The notes under the pieces are model-generated. The model searched no databases. It was not told where the DNA came from and saw only the letters and a program-made list of their open reading frames with translations. Positions 60,511-64,000 of a DNA stretch of 64,000 bases are shown here, one piece after another. Positions within the stretch are counted from its first letter, which is position 1, and each line of letters starts with the position of its first letter. The stretch is from Mycobacterium neglectum (GTDB lineage Bacteria > Actinomycetota > Actinomycetes > Mycobacteriales > Mycobacteriaceae): NCBI RefSeq assembly GCF_002591975.1, contig NZ_NVQE01000029.1, positions 1 to 64,000 on the forward strand, in the 5' to 3' direction. The position numbers were made by a program, and so were the translations under genes.

Positions 60511-60849
60511 GTGGCTTCGTTAGGCAAGTTCAGTTGCGGTCTGGATGCCGCGATGGCCGTCGTCGACGGAAAGTGGAAGCCGCTGATCCTCTGGGAGCTC
60601 AAGGGCGGCCCGAAGCGCTTCAACGCGCTGCATCGAGATCTACCCGGCATCTCCCAGAAAATGCTGACCCAACACCTCAAGGAGTTGCAGCGCCACGGCG
60701 TCGTGCACCGCGAGAGCTATCACGAAGTGCCGCCCAGGGTGGAGTACTCGATGACCGCAGCCGGTGAGGAATTACTGGAAGCGCTTAACCCGCTTGGTGA
60801 TTGGGCCACCAAGTACATCAAGTTGATCTGTGCCGCCGAAGCGGGCTGA
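60511..60849 (+). CDS. HxlR family redox-type regulator
   Basis: A 112-residue winged-helix HxlR protein: WKPLILWELKGGPKRFNAL, ISQKMLTQHLKELQRHGVV and the wing YHEVPPRVEYSMT. The N-terminal Cys in FSCGLDAA is at the position of the sensing Cys of YodB/HypR-type members, which react to quinones, aldehydes or disulfide stress. It starts at GTG 60511. It probably represses both itself and the divergent imine reductases. Confidence 0.87.
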   Translation: MASLGKFSCGLDAAMAVVDGKWKPLILWELKGGPKRFNALHRDLPGISQKMLTQHLKELQRHGVVHRESYHEVPPRVEYSMTAAGEELLEALNPLGDWATKYIKLICAAEAG

Positions 60850-60850
60850 C

Positions 60851-61264
60851 TCAGCTTTCCTGCTCGGCCAACCATCGTTCGCCGCGCCGTTTCGACGCCC
60901 GAGACAGCCAGGCATCCTGGATCAGCTCGGTCAGCTCGATCCTCCCGATCTCCGCTAATCGGCTGGCGCGCACCAGAACCGAAAGATGACCTTCGAAGCG
61001 CTCTGTGGTGAAGAACGGCGAGTGCGGGTCCTGGACAAGCGCCAGCTTGTCGGCTTCCGACTCGACCCAGATCATGATCACGTCGGTAAAGCGCTCGCCG
61101 GTCTGCCGATCCTCGGCATCGGGTTGCGGCGTGCGGAAGAACACGAACGACTTGCCGCCCACCTGGTAGATCGCGTTGCCCTTCGGGCCCTCGATGCGGG
61201 TGGTGTGCGGCATCGCCGCGGCGATCTCATGCACGTCGGCGATGCACGCTGGCCGATCACGCAT
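60851..61264 (-). CDS. MmcQ/YjbR family protein
   Basis: A 137-residue small alpha/beta protein of the MmcQ/YjbR type: an N-terminal helix, GNAIYQVGGKSFVFFRTP, a basic/aromatic face and a C-terminal helical end. Function unknown; a DNA-binding-like fold has been described in the family. Its start overlaps the phosphoesterase stop by 8 bp. Confidence 0.75.
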   Translation of the reverse strand: MRDRPACIADVHEIAAAMPHTTRIEGPKGNAIYQVGGKSFVFFRTPQPDAEDRQTGERFTDVIMIWVESEADKLALVQDPHSPFFTTERFEGHLSVLVRASRLAEIGRIELTELIQDAWLSRASKRRGERWLAEQES

Positions 61265-61760
61265 GGCGCTGCAGTCGGTGCAGCACGACGTCGGTGAGTT
61301 CGGCGTCGCGCACGGTCGCGGTCATGTACGTGCAGAACTCCTGCCGGCGACGGTCTGTCGGAGAGCCCGGATTGAGCAGCCGTAGACCGGTTTTCGCGCA
61401 AGTGTCCCAAGGAATATGGCTATGGCCGAAGACCAGTACGTCGGTGTCGGGGTAGACCTTGGCCATCCGCGCCTCGCGACCGTTCGATGCTCCGGTCTCG
61501 TGTGTGACCGTGAACCGCAGTCCGTCGAGTGTGACGTCCGCACGTTCGGGGAGCCGCCGACGCAACTCCTCGCCGTCGTTGTTGCCCCAACAGGCGACCA
61601 GCCGCTGGGCACGAGCCTCGAGCGTGTCGAGCAACGAAGGCTCCACCCAGTCCCCCGCGTGGATCACCACATCGGCCGTTGCGACTTCGTCCCACACCCG
61701 TGTGGGAAGGTCGCGAGCGCGCTTCGGAACGTGGGTATCGGCGATGAGCAGGAGCCGCAC
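61257..61760 (-). CDS. YfcE/MJ0936-type metallophosphoesterase
   Basis: A 167-residue calcineurin-like phosphodiesterase. Metal ligands are visible in IADTHVPK, HAGDWVE, WGNNDGEE, VTHET and FGHSHIPW. It is likely a soluble phosphodiesterase on unknown small substrates. The start is GTG 61760. Confidence 0.86.
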   Translation of the reverse strand: MRLLLIADTHVPKRARDLPTRVWDEVATADVVIHAGDWVEPSLLDTLEARAQRLVACWGNNDGEELRRRLPERADVTLDGLRFTVTHETGASNGREARMAKVYPDTDVLVFGHSHIPWDTCAKTGLRLLNPGSPTDRRRQEFCTYMTATVRDAELTDVVLHRLQRHA

Positions 61761-61769
61761 CGCCCTAAT

Positions 61770-62330
61770 CTATCGGCCCGACCGAGGCGCCCAGCCAGGC
61801 GGCGGATCTTCACCCACCCGGCCGTCGAGCGCCTCGCGAAGTAGGTCGGCGTGCCCGGTATGCCTGCCGTATTCCTCGATCAGGTCGCACAGCAGGCGAC
61901 GCAGGCTCGCGTGGTCGCCGTCGTCGTCGGAGATGTGGACGAGCTGATCCAGGCCGCCCCGGGCCAGCGCCGCATCGAGCCGGGTACGAGACCGTTGCAC
62001 GGCGTCCTCCCAGAGCGCATACAGCGTCTCGGGCGGGTCGTCGGCTGCCGAAGTGAACTCCCAATCGTCTGTGCCGTCCCACAGTGATTCCCATGGTTCT
62101 CCGACGGGATCACCGTACAGCTTCTGGGTGAAGATGTAGTCCTCGTTGATCGCCATGTGCTTGAGCAGACCGCCGAGAGTCAACGCCGATGCGCCGATCC
62201 GGGTCTGCAGCGCTGCCGCGTCGAGGTCGTCGGCTTTCCAGCGGAATGTTGCGCGCAGCCGGTCGAGCGCACCGATCAGATGCTCGACCTCGGTGCCGGC
62301 CAGCGGCGGCTCCCACGGCGTGTCCGTCAT
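61770..62330 (-). CDS. DinB/DUF664 family protein, mycothiol-dependent type
   Basis: A 186-residue four-helix DinB-fold protein of the DUF664 group. Metal-binding His are in LLKHMAINEDY and EEYGRHTGHADLLRE, the pattern of mycothiol-dependent transferases and isomerases in actinobacteria. It may join mycothiol to an electrophile. It lies 9 bp upstream of the phosphoesterase start. Confidence 0.82.
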   Translation of the reverse strand: MTDTPWEPPLAGTEVEHLIGALDRLRATFRWKADDLDAAALQTRIGASALTLGGLLKHMAINEDYIFTQKLYGDPVGEPWESLWDGTDDWEFTSAADDPPETLYALWEDAVQRSRTRLDAALARGGLDQLVHISDDDGDHASLRRLLCDLIEEYGRHTGHADLLREALDGRVGEDPPPGWAPRSGR

Positions 62331-62353
62331 ACCGACACCGTAGACACCTAGAG

Positions 62354-62426
62354 TGCGCCCGAAGAGATTCGAACTCCCAACCTTCTGATCCGTAGTCAGA
62401 TGCTCTATCCGTTGAGCTACGGGCGC
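62354..62426 (-). tRNA. tRNA-Arg (anticodon ACG)
   Basis: Acceptor arms GCGCCCG (5', ending at 62426) and CGGGCGC pair fully. The anticodon arm TCTGA-CTACGGA-TCAGA gives ACG, and GTTCGAATC is the T-loop. CCA is not encoded. A34 is the target of TadA, encoded at 45715-46164. Confidence 0.95.
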
Positions 62427-62441
62427 ATGTATTTAGTTGTT

Positions 62442-62532
62442 GGCGGAGGCGAGAGGATTTGAACCTCCGGTCCGCTTTAAGGCGGACAACTCATTAGCAG
62501 TGAGTCCCATTCGGCCGCTCTGGCACGCCTCC
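62442..62532 (-). tRNA. tRNA-Ser (anticodon GCT)
   Basis: Acceptor arms GGAGGCG (5', ending at 62532) and CGCCTCC pair fully. The loop CTGCTAA gives anticodon GCT, with a long variable arm (GTCCGCC/GGCGGAC) typical of tRNA-Ser. GCCA ends the gene, so CCA is encoded. Confidence 0.95.
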
Positions 62533-62627
62533 CGACGTTTACCGCCGATCCGACAGAGTACACAGCCGCCATGGGACGAGGCAAAGCAGATCAGGGCGCA
62601 CTGAGCCGACCCAATAAACTAGGTCAC

Positions 62628-63683
62628 GTGACCGCCCGCCTGCGACCCGAACTCGCCGATCTGCCGGCCTACACCCCCGGTAAGACCGTGCCGGGGGCCA
62701 TCAAGATCGCGAGCAACGAGACGGTGCACGGGCCACTGCCCAGCGTGCGGGCCGCGATCGAGAAGGCCACCGACAACATCAACCGGTACCCCGACAACGG
62801 CTACGTCGAGCTCAGAGAACACCTGGCCAAGCATCTGGACAACGGGGCCTTCTCCCCGGAACACATCTCCGTCGGCTGCGGATCGGTCAGCCTGTGCCAG
62901 CAGTTGATCCAGATCACCTCCACCGTCGGCGACGAGGTGCTCTACGGCTGGCGCAGCTTCGAGATCTACCCCCTGCAGGTCCGCACCGCCGGAGCGACCC
63001 CCGTTCAGGTGCCGCTGACCGACCACATCTACGACCTCGACGCGATGCTGGCCGCGATCACCGATCGCACCCGGCTGATCTTCGTGTGCAACCCGAACAA
63101 CCCCACCAGCACCGTCGTCGACCCCGATCAGCTGGCCCGGTTCATCGAGGCGGTGCCGTCAGACATTTTGATCGCACTTGACGAGGCGTACGTCGAGTAC
63201 ATCCGCGACGGATTGCTGCCGGACAGTTTCGGGCTGGTGCGAGCCCACTCGAACGTTGTTGTGCTGCGGACGTTTTCGAAGGCATACGGCCTGGCCGGGT
63301 TGCGCATCGGCTACGCCGTCGGCGACCCGGACATCATCACCGCACTCGGCAAGGTCTACGTCCCGTTCACCGCGACCAGCGTCTCGCAGGCCGCGGCCAT
63401 CGCATCGCTGAACGCCGCCGACGAACTCCTGGCCCGCACCGACGCCGTCGTGGCCGAACGCGCCCGCGTGACGCGAGCCCTTCTCGACGCCGGCTATACC
63501 GTGCCGCCGTCGCAGGCCAACTTCGTCTGGCTGCCCCTGCCGGGACGCGCGCAGGAGTACGCGCAGGCCGCAGCGAACAGCCGGATCATCGTGCGGCCCT
63601 ACGGGGAGGACGGCGTGCGTGTCACGATCGCCGCGGAGCACGAGAACGACATGTTCCTGGAGTTCGCGCGCAGCTGGGTCTAG
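62628..63683 (+). CDS. hisC2: HisC2-type aromatic amino acid aminotransferase
   Basis: A 351-residue PLP aminotransferase of the histidinol-phosphate/aromatic type. IASNET, NRYPDNGY, CNPNNPTS, DEAYVEY, the PLP Lys in TFSKAYGLAGLRIGY, and the Arg in GVRVTI are clear. It probably makes phenylalanine or tyrosine from the oxo acids, downstream of tyrA. GTG 62628 matches the known VTARLRPEL start of mycobacterial HisC2. Confidence 0.9.
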   Translation: MTARLRPELADLPAYTPGKTVPGAIKIASNETVHGPLPSVRAAIEKATDNINRYPDNGYVELREHLAKHLDNGAFSPEHISVGCGSVSLCQQLIQITSTVGDEVLYGWRSFEIYPLQVRTAGATPVQVPLTDHIYDLDAMLAAITDRTRLIFVCNPNNPTSTVVDPDQLARFIEAVPSDILIALDEAYVEYIRDGLLPDSFGLVRAHSNVVVLRTFSKAYGLAGLRIGYAVGDPDIITALGKVYVPFTATSVSQAAAIASLNAADELLARTDAVVAERARVTRALLDAGYTVPPSQANFVWLPLPGRAQEYAQAAANSRIIVRPYGEDGVRVTIAAEHENDMFLEFARSWV

Positions 63684-63696
63684 CGGGCCGACGCCG

Positions 63697-63756
63697 CGAA
63701 GATTGCACTGAGGGCTGCTGCAAAAGGCTATCCACGACCCTGGAAGCAATCTTGCG
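63697..63756. repeat. Dispersed palindrome, family B copy 2
   Basis: The arm at 63697-63714 pairs with the arm at 63738-63756; AAGATTGC and GCAATCTT are exact. It shares its right arm (CCCTGGA-GCAATCTT) with the copy at 45645-45697. It lies between the convergent hisC2 and TIGR03086-type genes. Confidence 0.6.
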
Positions 63757-63770
63757 CACCTCGAACGCGT

Positions 63771-64000
63771 CTAGCCGAGCCGGCGGCCGGTGAAAGCGAG
63801 CAGCCGGTCCAGCGAACCAGCCTCATCGGGAAGCTCGATCGGATCGTCGAAACCGGCGGTGGTTCGGCCCTGCGGGGTGATGATCGTCTTCGCCAATCCC
63901 ATGACGTAGTCGGTCAGCGAATCGTGCGCATTCACCTCACGTCCGATCGCGGCCGCGTAATCCCAGGCGTGTACCAGGAATTCGAGCGAAAGGATGCCCG
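63771..64000 (-). CDS. TIGR03086-type metal-binding protein (partial)
   Basis: The last 75 codons of a DinB-fold protein, truncated by the window edge; its start lies to the right. EFLVHAWDYAAAIGREV contains the metal-binding His of the TIGR03086 (mycothiol-dependent, maleylpyruvate isomerase-like) group, and DDPIELPDEAGSLDRLLAFTGR is its usual end. It is convergent with hisC2, the order seen in other mycobacteria. Confidence 0.75.
   Translation of the reverse strand, partial: GILSLEFLVHAWDYAAAIGREVNAHDSLTDYVMGLAKTIITPQGRTTAGFDDPIELPDEAGSLDRLLAFTGRRLG

Overview
The window is high-GC actinobacterial chromosome, almost certainly an environmental Mycobacterium (Mycolicibacterium-type). Supporting signs are lpqH, a tyrA-proZWVX block, tadA with its actinobacterial partner gene, a hisC2-type aminotransferase, Prim-PolC/LigC repair genes, frequent GTG starts and ATGA stop/start overlaps. 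The order tadA, tyrA, DUF1089, proZWVX, LapA-like protein, kinase-like protein, alkyl sulfatase, hisC2 resembles the region I recall from M. tuberculosis.

Region 1 (1-12,920). A Cys-rich 40-residue peptide and a Prim-PolC primase-polymerase gene precede ligC1. ligC1 is split at the KWDGF/R adenylation motif by a 9,258-bp element (2504-11761). Joining the two gene pieces restores an in-frame 352-codon ligase, so the element boundaries are known almost to the base. The element carries two overlapping tyrosine recombinases (a Tn554-like TnpA/TnpB pair) and, 4 bp further, its own intact LigC-type DNA ligase. Its cargo is metal handling: a CmtR-like repressor, a P1B-type ATPase, a SHOCT membrane protein, a Met-repeat membrane protein and a Tat-type Met/His-rich protein, with a CsoR/RicR-like operator. 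A recombinase-recombinase-ligase operon sitting inside a ligase gene is the most unusual feature of the window.

Region 2 (12.9-34.9 kb). Metabolic genes: DUF899 proteins, a threonine aldolase-like enzyme, a GH3 glycosidase overlapping the second chromosomal ligase (ligC2), and a GntR-controlled catabolic cluster. That cluster has two Asp/Glu-racemase-fold enzymes, an amidase, a D-2-hydroxyacid dehydrogenase and DUF3830, with twin palindromic operators. It is followed by an aldehyde dehydrogenase, an MFS carrier, gluQ, a CoA-transferase, a polar amino acid ABC system whose binding protein is fused to the permease, an amine oxidase and tgt. Tgt and GluQ act in succession on tRNA position 34.

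Region 3 (35-45 kb). Two lipoproteins (LpqH family) and secreted proteins lead into a signalling island: an RsbW-type ATPase, an overlapping operon of PP2C-receiver protein, CHASE3 histidine kinase and Rcp-type response regulator, and a bacteriophytochrome whose PP2C output domain is displaced by one base at a TTT-CGA site. A TetR gene and an internally deleted monooxygenase pseudogene close the region.

Region 4 (45-64 kb). Conserved backbone: tRNA-Ser(CGA), tadA and partner, tyrA, proZWVX, a kinase-like protein, histidine phosphatase, zinc peptidase, SDRs, alkyl sulfatase, two overlapping imine reductase-like genes facing an HxlR regulator, small hydrolase/DinB genes, tRNA-Arg(ACG), tRNA-Ser(GCT), hisC2 and the 3' part of a TIGR03086-type gene. 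Two small families of dispersed palindromes lie between genes.
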